A DNA stretch of 64,000 nucleotides from Rhipidocladum racemiflorum (lineage: Eukaryota > Streptophyta > Magnoliopsida > Poales > Poaceae): assembly GCA_036346355.1 (NCBI GenBank), contig JAYEVF010000026.1, forward strand, positions 1,302,001 to 1,366,000, read 5' to 3'. Every line of letters begins with the position of its first letter. The first letter of the stretch is position 1. The notes below the pieces were generated by a model. The model saw nothing but the letters and a program-made list of their open reading frames with translations, made no database searches and was not told the DNA's origin. Position numbers and translations under genes: made by a program. Positions 1 to 10,440 of this stretch are shown here, in pieces.

Positions 1-1253
1 TAACTCCAAGTATTCAATTCACCCAGGGAGCGCCAAAATGTATCAGGATTTGAAAGAAAGATTCTGGTGGCCAAACATGAAGCGAGAAGTTGCCGAGCAT
101 GTTGCATTGTGCGACGTATGCCAGAGAGTCAAGGCAATGCATCAGAGACCAGCAGGATTGCTACAGCCGTTGAGGATACCTGAGTGGAAGTGGGAGGAAA
201 TCGGAATGGATTTCATTACCGGTTTGCCCAAGACTCAAGGAGGTTATGACTCCATATGGGTTATAGTAGATCGATTGACCAAAGTAGCCCATTTCATCCC
301 CGTGAAGACCACTTACTCGGGGGATAAGTTAGCAGAATTGTATATGATCAGGATCGTCTGTTTGCATGGAGTACCAAAAAGGATTGTATCGGACAGAGGT
401 ACCCAATTTACCTCAAGGTTCTGGAATAAGTTGCATGAAGCCATGGGAACCCGTTTGAACTTCAGTACAGCCTATCACCCACAGACGGATGGACAGACCG
501 AAAGAGTCAATCAGATTCTGGAGGATATGCTAAGAGCGTGTGCATTGGCTTATGGTACCTCTTGGGATAAGAGTTTGCCGTATGCCGAGTTCGCCACAAT
601 AATAGCTACCAAGCTAGTTTCTGAGATGTCACCTTTGAGGCACTCAGATGGTCGACCGCTTCGGACGCCATTAAACCGAATGAGACCGGCGAGCGCCGTG
701 TCTTCGGCCTGATATACTCCAGAAGTCAAGAAGCGTATAGCCACGATTAGGGAAAGGTTGAAGATAGCTCAATCACGACAGAAGAGTTATGCTGATAACC
801 GTCGCCGCGACTTGAGTTTTGAACCAGAAGATTTCGTGTATCTCAGAGTCACCCCTCTCAGGGGAGTTAAGAGATTCCATGCAAAAGGGAAACTCGCACC
901 CCGTTATGTGGGACCATTTAGGATTTTGAGCCGCAAAGGCGAAGTTGCTTACCAGCTAGAGTTGCCGCAGTCATTAGCAGGAGTGCATGACGTATTCCAT
1001 GTGTCCCAGTTGAAGAAGTGTCTCCGAGTACCCGAGGAACAAACGCCGCTAGAGTCAATTGAGTTGCAGGAAGATTTGACTTACAAGGAGCATCCTGTGA
1101 AGATTTTGGACACTATGGATCGAGAGACTAGGAATAAGTCAACCCGCTTCTCAGAGAGTTCAGTGGAGCAACCATGCAGAAAGCGAGGCAACTTGGGAGC
1201 GCGAAGAGGATTTGAGGAAGGAATTTCCGGACCTATTCTTTAGTAAGCCCTGA
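1..1253 (+). pseudogene. Element A: 3' part of Ty3/gypsy pol (integrase plus chromodomain-like tail), frameshifted
   Basis: The reading frame open from about base 38 encodes an integrase, the enzyme that joins retroelement cDNA to host DNA. The CDVC half of the HHCC zinc finger is near residue 30. The catalytic triad is visible as GMDFITG, VSDRGTQF and HPQTDGQTERVNQ. Several small indels between about 596 and 712 break the frame and end it at a TGA (710-712). The same frame resumes after 712 with the SH3-like region (VGPFRILSRKGEVAYQLELP) and a chromodomain-like tail (PVKILDTMDRETRNK). A further 1-nt slip near 1140-1150 moves the last 35 codons to another frame, which ends at TGA 1251-1253. 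The order integrase, chromodomain, PPT, LTR is that of Tekay/Del-type chromoviruses. The upstream RT and gag lie outside the window. It is not functional as it stands. Confidence 0.9.
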
Positions 1254-1271
1254 ATCTCGGGGACGAGATTC
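1252..1271 (+). promoter_or_regulatory. Stem-loop overlapping the pol stop codon, upstream of the PPT (element A)
   Basis: The arms GAATCTCG (1252-1259) and CGAGATTC (1264-1271) pair perfectly around a GGGA loop. The stem starts inside the pol TGA and ends a few bases before the polypurine tract. The same structure occurs in element C (18132-18151), and a sequence-different version in element D (58979-58996). That suggests an RNA structure kept near the plus-strand priming site. Its function is inferred, not shown. Confidence 0.7.
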
Positions 1272-1275
1272 TGTT

Positions 1276-1287
1276 AAGGGGGGGAGG
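1276..1287 (+). promoter_or_regulatory. Polypurine tract of element A
   Basis: A run of AAGGGGGGGAGG lies two bases before the TGTAACACCCC start of the LTR. This is where the plus-strand primer is made during reverse transcription. It fixes the 5' edge of the 3' LTR. Confidence 0.9.
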
Positions 1288-1703
1288 TTTGTAACACCCC
1301 AAATTTTTGCTTTTCATGAAATTAAGTGTTGCTTTGCACTTTGGTGAATTTTTGGAATTTTCTGGAATTTATTTGGATTTATTTGGATTTAACTTGAATT
1401 TATTCCATATTGAAATAAATAAAGAATTAAACTTTGCAAATAAAATTTTGTTGGAAATATTTTATTTGAGTCCAAAATGATCCAAAGTATTTTCCAGAAT
1501 TTTTCTGGAATTTTTCTGAGTCTTTTGCTATTTTTAATGAATTAAATGAATTACTGGGAATTATTTTAATTATTAAATCGCTGGAAAATGCGAGTGGGTT
1601 TGTAATCGTTTCATCCGATCGAAGCTCGAGTCGACTCGAGTTCGAGTCCGACCCGAGTCACGTGACTCGACCGAACCCACTCGGCCGAGCCTTAATCGCG
1701 TGA

Positions 1704-2477
1704 CCGTTGGATCTTGATCCAACGGCCACGATTGAGCCACGTCACCGAGCCCGAGCCCGATCGAGCCAGCCACCGCCCGAAGTCCGACCGGACCCAACTT
1801 CGCGCGACCGTTGGATCTCGATCCAACGGTGCGCGCGTTGCCACGTCACCCTAACTGTCGCCGCCGGACTCCGCCGCCAAGCGAGAGGACCTCCCTGATT
1901 CCGCGGCGTTTCCTGACGCCGAGGGGCCCTATTTATTGCGCCGCCACCCGTGTCGGGATCGCTGCTTTCATTGCGCACCAGAGCTCCTACCCACGCCGCT
2001 CAAGCCGTCGCCGTCGGCCGCGCGAGCTCGCTGTAGTTGGAGGAGGTGTCCACCGCGTTTGCGCCGCTCGCCACCGTCCGCTGCCTCCCGCCGAAGGAGC
2101 CCAGATCCGGAATCCCCGCCGAGACGCCTCGAAGAGACCACCCACTCGCCGAGCGCGTGCAAACGCCGTCGGTGTGGTCTTCGCTTCAACGCCGCCGCCG
2201 GAGTTCGCGTGGACATTGCGCACTGGCTAAGCTTCTCCACCGTCGGATCTTCATCGCACGGCCCAGATTCGCCCACGTCATCCACGTAAAGAATCACGTG
2301 TTAATCTCCGGATCTAATCTCAACCGTTAGATCTAGATCCAACGGCTTAGGTTGAACCACGCTCACAACGATAGATTGATCTTGACCGTCCGATCAAGAT
2401 CGAACGGTCCCGATTAGTGGAGTTGTTTTCCAAGCGCGATAGCCGATCTACCGGGCCGTTGATTTTCAAATCAACGG
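1704..2477 (+). repeat. Cluster of six 22-24 bp quasi-palindromes in the A LTR
   Basis: Six inverted repeats lie at 1704-1725, 1807-1830, 2240-2261, 2324-2345, 2385-2408 and 2456-2477. Most follow arm CCGTTGGATC, a 2-nt centre, then the complementary arm. The first, second and sixth are perfect; the others have one or more mismatched pairs. They sit on both sides of the TATA-like box. Four more occur in the solo LTR at 45580-45601, 45653-45674, 45727-45749 and 46267-46290. Confidence 0.8.
1929..1940 (+). promoter_or_regulatory. TATA-like box of the element A LTR
   Basis: CTATTTATTGCG follows a GC-rich stretch and precedes a CpG-rich leader-like region. The equivalent place in the solo LTR reads CTATTTAAAGCC on its sense strand (46065-46076). 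This is a probable LTR promoter; the start site is inferred to lie about 30 bp downstream. Confidence 0.5.
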
Positions 2478-3090
2478 ACGAGATTGAGCCACGCGGTCCG
2501 AAGGCTGACCGTCAGCGGTCGATGCCGCCCACGCTGGCAGGCAGTGTGGACGCCGACACGCCAGCCCGCTGCGTGTCGGGGGCCCGCCGCTGGCCGATAT
2601 GAAGCCGATGGCCGAGCCCACTGCGGACCGAGCCGAGATCGCGGCGCCGTCCGTGGACCCGAGGCCACGCCGTCGTCACCTGATTGGTCCACGTGTCCTT
2701 CTGACGCAATAATTAATTTCCAAAAGAAAATGATTTATTAATTCGAAATAATGATTTGATTTTGTTTCAAAACTTCAAACGCTTATAACTTTTATGCTTC
2801 AACTCCGATTTGAGTGATTCAAATTTCTAAATTTGTATAAAATTGAGATCTACCTAAATATGAATTTTATTTAATTTTTGGACTAAAGTTTTTCTCTGTA
2901 AAATTATTTAATTGATTATTTAAACTTTAAATAATCATAACTTTTGCATTTTAACTCCGATTTGAACGATTCCAGTTCCTAAAAATCCAGAAAATTATGT
3001 TCTCTCTGTTTATGGATTTTATTTGGATGTTTGGACACTTTTTGTCCACTGTTTTATTCATTTATTGCTATTTGCACGCGTAACGAGTAG

Positions 3091-4357
3091 ACGTTGAAGT
3101 GCCGGAAGGATTCGAAGGAGAAGTGTTGACTCAGGATCCAACTCAAGACCAAGAACAAGTACTCTTTGAAGGCAAGTTATGCTTTGACCATGTTGATCCC
3201 ATTTTGAAATCTATTTTGGTTCAAATTATTGCATGCTAGTTCAATTAGAAAATACTTCGTTTGAATATGGGAGATTAGATAAATACCAATTCGCTGTATG
3301 ACACCTTGATTAATTAAATATGTGCCTTGACCCCTTATCACCCTAGTTGTGATTTACTAGTTGGACATAATCAAATTGCCAACATGGGTTTTAGACCGTT
3401 GTAGTGTATTGCTTAGACCTGCTACGTGCTCATGACATGATTTTGGACAATCAAATGTTAATATTGACTTAATGATATATTGAACCTGTTTTGGAAAGGT
3501 ATCATGTGATGTTGATAGCACGTGGTGCTTGGTAATCAACTGGGGTTTTGATAAATAGTTTTCGTGGGCATGTGGCAAGAATGATCGTGGGCAGTGTGGC
3601 ACTGGGGATGTTGATTTGGTTCTTCGGGTAGTCTTGCCCTGGTCATCCTAAGGACTTAACCTTGCAAGCCTTTGATCTGAGTCATACTTGCAACCACATG
3701 GCTGGAATGGGACAGCCCTAGTTGACTAAGTCGCTAAGGACTCACTTGTGGAGCCTCAGGGTGTCAATTACACCGTTTGTGTGATTGTAATGTGGAGCGT
3801 ATCGTGGTCGTGGCCGATACCCATCTAACGGTGTGTTGGTCCCATACTTCGCCTTGGCTAAGGGAAGGGATGGTGTAGAGCACGAACCGGAGAGGACCAC
3901 CTGTGTTGTTTGAGGCTTCCGAAAGGCTTTGTTACGGGAACTCGCCTTTGTGGTGTTTGACTGTATCTTGTGGGTAAAGTGCATAACCTCTGCAGAGTGT
4001 AGAATCTATTCGAATAGCCGAGTCCACGGTACTGGACAATGCTCGGGGATTACAGTCAAGGGTTAGACTTTCTGAAAATAACTTGGATTTGAAAGGTTGG
4101 TTTGGAGTAATAACGAGGTTGATGAAAATGTGGACTAGGATGGGAAAGATGTTTACTAAACTCCTTGAACAGTTATTTATGCTTTACTTGTTTCTACTGC
4201 TTTCGAATCTACTTATGATACTTGTCAAATGCTGTTTACTGCAAATATACCTTGAGCTATTCCTTTGTACCAAGCCATGCATATAGTATATTAGCTTGCA
4301 TTCTGTGCATGACTTGCTGAGTACCAAGTACTCACCCTTGCCACAATACAACACCAG
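3091..4357 (+). other. Splice-like module in the A LTR: mini-exon 3091-3171 and GC-AG intron 3172-4357
   Basis: An AG acceptor (3089-3090) is followed by an 81-bp mini-exon ending AG|GCAAGT, the consensus of GC-AG introns. The intron would end at the AG of 4356-4357, with a branch-point-like CTCAC at 4331-4335. If spliced, an acidic frame of about 45 codons runs across the junction to a TAG at 4414-4416. The solo LTR keeps the same frame. Splicing is inferred, not observed. Confidence 0.5.
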
Positions 4358-4627
4358 TTGAAGAGGAGACTACACCAGCTTTGGAGGAGGAGCTCCACGA
4401 GGACTCATCTACTTAGGGAGCGAGCCCAGTCAGTTGCCTGTGGTATACTGGATGGCGCCACGAAGTTATCTTATTTTCCGCTGCTATTATCTCTCTTTTA
4501 ATAAGTTTCGCCCTGCGAGGCGTACATTTGTAACTTGACCTTAAGGTCGGGTAACCAGTTTGATTATTTAATTAAAGTACTTTATTAGTATCGAGTGGTA
4601 TGATTGTGATATTTACCGATGTTAAGA

Positions 4628-4693
4628 CTGTGTGCACTAGCGCGTTCCTGGACTAGTGCTGAATACACAGAGGGTCCGGATTTGCAAATTCGG
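4628..4693 (+). promoter_or_regulatory. Double hairpin at the 3' end of the A LTR
   Basis: The arms CTGTGT+GCACTAG (4628-4640) pair with CTAGTGC (4653-4659) and ACACAG (4665-4670). A second near-palindrome follows at 4676-4693 (CCGGATTTG / CAAATTCGG, one mismatched pair). The B LTR has the same fold with GTACTAG/CTAGTAC, a compensatory change. Confidence 0.65.
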
Positions 4694-4824
4694 GGTCCCG
4701 ACAATAGGCTCCTCGCTAGATCCTACACGGAGCGGAGCCCCTATTCGTCGGAACGGAGGAGAGGGTGGGGCGTTAACCCGTCCAATTACCTTACTAATTG
4801 GTATCTGGGGCAAGGTGTGAACGG

Positions 4825-5468
4825 CGAACTCCTACCCGGCACGATGCAATAGGTCTCCGGAGCGAAGGATGGGTGGGACGTGTGCCCGACCAAGCATCCG
4901 CGAACTCCTACCCGGCACAAGGCAATGGGTCTCCGGAGCGAGGGATGGGTGGGACGTGTGCCCGACCAAGCATCCGCGAACTCCTACCCGGCGCGAGGCA
5001 ATGGGTCTCCGGAGCGAGGGATGGGTGGGACGTTTGCCCGACCAAGCATCCGCGAACTCCTACCCGGCGCGAGGCAACGGGTCTCCGGAGCGAGGGATGG
5101 GTGGGACGTTTGCCCGACCATGCATCCGCGAAATCCTACCCGGCGCGAGGCAATAGGTCTCCGGAGCAAGGGATGGGTGGGACGTTTGCCCGACCATGCA
5201 TCCACGAAATCCTACCCGGCGCGAGGCAATGGGTCTCCAAAGCGAGGGATGGGTGGGACGTTTGCCCGACCATGCATCTGCGAAATCCTACCCGGCGTGA
5301 GGCAACGGGTCTCCGGAGCGAGGGATGGGTGGGACGTTTGCCCGACCATGCATCCGCGAAATCCTACCCGGCGCGAGGCAACGGGTCTCCGGAGCGAGGG
5401 ATGGGTGGGACGTTTGCCCGACCATGCATCCGTGAAATCCTACTCGGCGCGAGGCAACGGGTCTCCGG
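4825..5468. repeat. 76-bp tandem repeat array in the Tat1 3' untranslated region
   Basis: Unit starts at 4825, 4901, 4977, 5053, 5129, 5205, 5281, 5357 and 5433 give eight full copies and a partial ninth, spaced exactly 76 bp. Each begins CGAA(C/A)TCCTACCCGGC and ends near GACCA(A/T)GCATCCG. On the element's sense strand the array lies just past the pol stop. Tat/Ogre elements are known to carry hypervariable tandem arrays there that can seed satellites. Since 76 is one more than a multiple of three, a plus-strand frame of 288 codons passes through all three phases. That frame looks like a by-product, not a gene. Confidence 0.92.
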
Positions 5469-5568
5469 TTTAAATTCTGAAGAATACGGAGATGGCCTTT
5501 GTTCACAATGTCTCCTCATTATCTTATTGATAAAGGTCGGTACATTTCTTTCCTTCGTATCTCATCAT

Positions 5569-8447
5569 CTATGGGTAAAATTTCTTGAGTGCGTCGGTAT
5601 TCCATGTCCTTGGTATCTCCTCGCCATCTGGGGTAATGAGCTTGTGCGCGCCCTTCGCTGTTGACTCTTGGATAATGTATGGTCCTTCCCACGTCGTTTC
5701 CAGATTCGCGAAGGCCGGAGCAGCCCTCTTGAGCACCATGTCCCAGGGATATATCTCACGTTTCTTCACCTTCTTGCTGAAGCTTCGAGTTGATGCCTTC
5801 GCGTAGGCTTTCATGGTTTTCAAGGCTTGAAGCTTGTGTTCTTCCTCTAGATCACACGTGATGTCGACTTCCTCGTGGGTCGGAGTTTTGATCACTCGCA
5901 AGGATTTTGTGCGGATTTCTGCAGGTGAGACAGCTTCTTCCCCGAAGAGGAGCCGGAAGGAGGAGAACCCGGTTGCTCTTGAGGCCGAGGTGCGGGTTGC
6001 CCATAAAACGTGGTCAAGCTCGTCGGGCCAGAGTCCCTTTTTAGAGTCGTGAAGCCTTTTTTTGATGCCATCAAGGAGCAACCCGTTCGCTCGTTCCACC
6101 GCCCCGTTTGACTGAGGGTGACCTACTGAGGCGAAACAAATGTTTATCCCGATATTGTCACAGTAATCGCGAAATTTCCTGGAGTCGAATTGGGACCCAT
6201 TGTCGGTCACGATCTGGAAAGGGACCCCATATCTACAAATGATCGTTTTCCATAGAAATTTGACGGCGGCGTCTGCGGTTATCTTTGCGACCGGCTCTGC
6301 CTCGATCCAACGGGAGAAGTAGTCGATGGCGACAATTACGAACTGAAGGTTTGCCCGGGCTTTAGGAAGCGCCCCAACGATGTCCATTCCCCACTTGGCG
6401 AAGGGCCAGACCGGAGGTACTGCATGCAGTTCGTTGGGTGGGGCCCTTGTTTGCTTGGTCATCCATTGGCATGCGTGACAGTGACGGACCATTTGCTCAG
6501 CATCTTGCAATGCCGAAGGCCAGTAGAGCCCCATTCGGAATATTTTTCTCACAAGATTCCTGGGGGCCAGGTGTGCTCCACAATCTCCCTGGTGTGCTTC
6601 ACGCAAGGCCTGCGTCCCCTCTTCTCGCGAAATGCAGCGGAGCCATGGAGCGCAGAGGCCGCTGTGGAATAGAAAACCATTAATGATGGCATACTTCTTC
6701 GCTCGCCTTTCGAGGCGTCTCGCTTGTGCCTCATCATCTGGCAAAACTCCCTCCAGGAGATAGTTGTATATCTCACTCCTTCAGTCCTCACTGGTTGCTC
6801 GAGCAATGAGGTTTATCTGGGAAGGAATGGAGGCGGTGCGAAGTATCTCAAAGAATATTGTCAGAGGTAGGCTTCCTCCGGTGGCGGCGATCTTGGCTAA
6901 CTCGTCGGCTCGTTCATTCTAGGATCTGGGTATTGCATTAATGGTAAACCCGATGAAGCCCTTCTCCATGGTTCGGACCACCTCGACATACTTCTGGAGC
7001 TGTTCATCCTTCACCTGATATTCTTTGGCGATATGCCCTTGAATAAGTTTTGAATCGGTGTACAATATCGCCCTCCTCGCTCCCATGATCTTCGCTTTCC
7101 TGAGCCCCAATAAGAGCGCTTCATATTCGGCCATATTGTTGGTTGAGGGAAATTCCAGCCTTACTGCGAACTCAACTTTCTCTCCGCTGGGCGTCTGTAT
7201 CACTGCAGCTATTCCCGCTCCACTTGCTCCCCAAGACCCGTCGGAATTGATGAACCATATCGCTGAGGTTTCGTTATCCTCAGGGACTGGAGAAGTCCAT
7301 TCCACCATAAAATCGGCGAGGGCTTGGCTCTTGATTGCAGTGCGAGGTATTATAGTCAGTTCGAAGGGGGCTAGCTCGACCGCCCACTTGCTGATGTGCC
7401 CAGTGCTTTCCTTGTTGGAAAGCATAGACCCAAGAGGATATGTAGTTGGCACTTTGATGTGGCTGGCCTGAAAATAGTGCTGGAGCTTTCGAGAGGCCAT
7501 TAACAGAGCATATGCCAACTTTTCCATTTCCAAGTATCGTAGCTTCGCTCCTTGGAGGGCTTCAGAGACGAAGTAAACCGGCTATTGTTTAACGCCTTAG
7601 GGTCGCACTAGCACAGCGCTGACGGCCCAGGGGCTAGCTGCTAAATATAGCAGAAGCTCCTCACCTTGCTTCGGACTTTGCAGGACAGGGATCTCCATAA
7701 GGCTTTGCTTCAAGTTATCGAAGGCGCGTTGGCACTCTTTTGTCCAGATGAAATTATCATTTGAGCGTAAGGCTTTAAAGACTGGCAAACTTCGCTCCGC
7801 GGATTTTGGCAAGAATCGACTGAGTGCTGCTATCCGCCTTGCCAGCCGTTGTACTTCTTTTAGGTTTCTTGGTGGAGCCATATCTTGGATAGCTCTTATC
7901 TTTTCCGGATTCGCTTCTATGCCTCGTTGAGAGACCAGGAAGCCTAGCAGCTTTCCTGCGTCCACGCCAAAAACACATTTGGATGGGTTGAGCTTCACCT
8001 TTCCTTTTATCAAGTTTTTGAAGGTTTCCCGGAGGTCCCCGACATGATCTTCTTTCTTTTCGCTTTTGACAATGATATCGTCGACGTAGGCTTCCACATT
8101 TCTTCCTAATTGATCGACGAAGATCTTCATGATGAGCCGCGCGAAGGTAGCACCCGCGTTTTTGAGCCTGGAGGGCATCCGCACGAAGCAGTAGGTACCG
8201 AAGGGAGTAACAAACGCCGTCTTGTCTTCATCTCCTTTCCGCATGTACACCTGGTGATAGCCAGAGTATGCGTCAAGGAAGCTCATCCTTTCTGACCCGG
8301 AGGTTGAGTCGACCAGCTGGTCGATGCGGGGCAGGGGGAAGTCATCTTTTGGACATGCTTTGTTTAAGTCAGTGAAGTCGATGCACATCCTCCACGCCCC
8401 GCTGGCCTTCCTGACTAGGACGATGTTGGCCAACCACTCTGGGTATC
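5569..8447 (-). pseudogene. Tat1 pol: reverse transcriptase, RNase H, additional RNase H and integrase, with in-frame stops
   Basis: One frame on the minus strand carries the whole enzyme set. It holds RT with the catalytic AYVDDIIV motif and the preceding FLDAYSGYHQ, then RNase H, then a second RNase H (FINSDGSWGASGAG, NNMAEYEALLLGL, LYTDSKL). It ends with an integrase with an HHCC finger (CHACQW) and catalytic GMDIVG, VTDNGSQFDS and HPQSNGAVERANG, finishing GEEIPRTWNTDALKKFYP and a stop at 5569-5571. Premature stops sit at 7597-7599, 7582-7584, 6919-6921 and 6781-6783. The frame is otherwise maintained, so decay came by point mutation more than by indels. The N-terminal part continues at 13028-13402 beyond solo LTR B. 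Confidence 0.93.
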
Positions 8448-8954
8448 TGTAACACCCTAGTTTTCGCTTTCTGGAGAAAAACCTAATTTAAACAAAGTGA
8501 ATTCAAAAGTTGGAGTTTTCCTGGTGTTTATATTAACCTGGCATCCTTTCCAACTCAAAATCGCGATTTAATTCCCTTCCAGTCGAAAAATCGGGTTTTC
8601 CAGTCCCGCCGGTACCCGAAAATTCACCCGAGTCCAAAAATGCTCCAAAAATCTCCAAACCACTTCTAAAATGTTCCAAATATTCCAAAATTATTTTAGG
8701 AATCATTCCCCGAATTTTTGGACCTCCGTTCCTATTTTATCTCGCGCGGCTTTTGTTTAATGCATGCGATCCGCGCCCGATTATTTAATTCCACAAAAAT
8801 CATCCAAATTCAACCAAACCAATTTTATTGGGTCCCAAATATTCTAAAATGGCTCTATGAATTTTTCCGGAATTTTTAGGCCATTTTTCCTTATTTTTCT
8901 CTAGCGTGGTTTATTCGCGTAAAAGAGAACCAACCGGAGCTTGCCACGTGGTGG

Positions 8955-9010
8955 TTACTGTAGCATGGGGTACTGTAGCGTCGTGCTACTGTAGCACGTA
9001 GCACTGTTCA
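8955..9010. repeat. TACTGTAGC-rich short repeat in LTR B
   Basis: TACTGTAGC recurs three times within about 50 bp, with a further GTAGCACTGTTC variant. It includes the palindrome-like GTGCTACTGTAGCAC. It lies upstream of the CpG-rich core, where LTR promoter elements might be expected. Its function is unknown. Confidence 0.6.
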
Positions 9011-10440
9011 TCTTCCCGTTCGATCGTTCTGTCCAGAGGAAGAACAGAGAGCTCCCTTCTCTCCTCCATGGATTCAAACACTCATAACTCTTGCAATAAT
9101 GCTCCAAATCGCGAACGGCCGGATCCGTTGGATTCGTATGAATGAGACCCTTCCATCCCCGGTGATCTCCCGCTCTAACTCACACTGGAATGCGCGCAGT
9201 TCACAGAAAACTGAAATGGGCTTTTATGGCATTTACTTGACCGTTTCTAATCCGTTTCGCCTTCTTCCACCTCTCATCTCTCCGTGAGGGAGTCCTCTTT
9301 CCAGAACATACACTCTCCTTTAGCCTCTCCACGTCGTTCGTCCGGTGGATCAAGAAAAACCGACGGGACGTCGCCCTTTTCATGTTCTTCGCGTTCGTGG
9401 TCATAGCTTCTTCCCCGGTGGGTCAATCTTCCTTCCGTTCGTTTCCTTGCGTTCTTGGGGATGTCTAAAGTCTAATTCATCCATCAATTTTAGGTTTCAT
9501 CAACCGTGGGCGACGAATTTCGCGTTTTCTTCGCTTCGGCCGAACCGGTGTTCTTCGTCGATTTCATCTTCTCCGGTGAGTTGGAGTTCGATTCCTTGCA
9601 CTCTTGGGTCCCCTACATGTTATCTAGTTGATTCAACATCCAATTAAAAGTGCCATGTTCAAATTTTGGTGGAAATTCCAAATTTTTGGGACTTTTATGA
9701 GTCCTCTGTTCTTGGTTGGTCCTTGCGCATGCCGCGCCGGCCTCCGGCCACGTCGCCGGCCGGCCGCCCTCGCCGCGGCGCCGTCGTCGCCCGATGCCGC
9801 GCCGCTGAGCCCCGCCGCCGCCGCCACGGCATCCGCCCGCGCTTCGCCCGCCGGCCGCCTCATGATGCGCCGCCGGCCTGCTCCGGCCGGCCGAGCCCTG
9901 GCCGCTTCACTGCCGCCGGACCTCCTCGCTCGCCTCGGCTGCCGTGCCCAGTCGCCGCCCCAGCGTGGCCGAAAGCCGCCGTCCCTGCCGCTCGCCGCCA
10001 CCGGCCGCCTCCGGCCGCCTGCTCGCCGGGCGATGCCGCGCCGCCGCCGCCACGCGCTGGTCCCCGCCATTCGCTGGAACCATGGGAGCTTGCTCCTCTC
10101 TGTTCTTGGCATGGCAAGAAGCCATGGGGAAGAACCTCACTCTCCATGACACTTGGGTCCCACTTGCCATACCCACAAACCCAGTCAAAGTCAAAATCCC
10201 AGTCAAAGTCCATGTTTGACCAGTCAACCCGAGAGGGAATATTCCGGGAATATTCTCGGTTTTCCAATTATTCGAAATTCAAACTTCGGAAGCTCATAAC
10301 TTTCTCATCCGAACTCCGATTGATCCCGTTCAAGTTCCTAAATTCATCATAAATCAATACCTTCCTGCCAGTACTAATTTTGTATTTTTTGGATTTTATT
10401 TATTTTCTTTTATTTATTTGTTGTCTCGTTTTGCGCGTAG

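Larger units (their letters stand above)
1290..4703 (+). repeat. 3' LTR of element A (about 3.4 kb)
   Basis: The LTR begins TGTAACACCCC directly after the polypurine tract and ends GGGTCCCGACA at 4703, where the Tat1 sequence resumes. It matches the solo LTR at 43187-46701 (opposite strand) closely at both ends. The GC-rich core (about 1600-2700) is rearranged between the two. It holds a TATA-like box, a series of GGATC quasi-palindromes, a splice-like mini-exon with a GC donor, and a double hairpin at its end. The next five bases, ATAGG, should be the target duplication, but the left partner lies outside the window. Confidence 0.92.

Noticed and set aside
1707..2330. Small overlapping frames near the A LTR promoter
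   Set aside because: They overlap on both strands in GC-rich LTR leader sequence; no conserved product.
4798..5664. 288-codon plus-strand frame over the 76-bp array
   Set aside because: It exists because the unit lacks stops in all three phases. It has no known domain, runs antisense to Tat1 and ends inside pol.
9628..10352. Overlapping Arg/Pro/Ala-rich frames on both strands in LTR B
   Set aside because: A CpG-rich composition gives open frames on both strands; there is no domain or codon bias.
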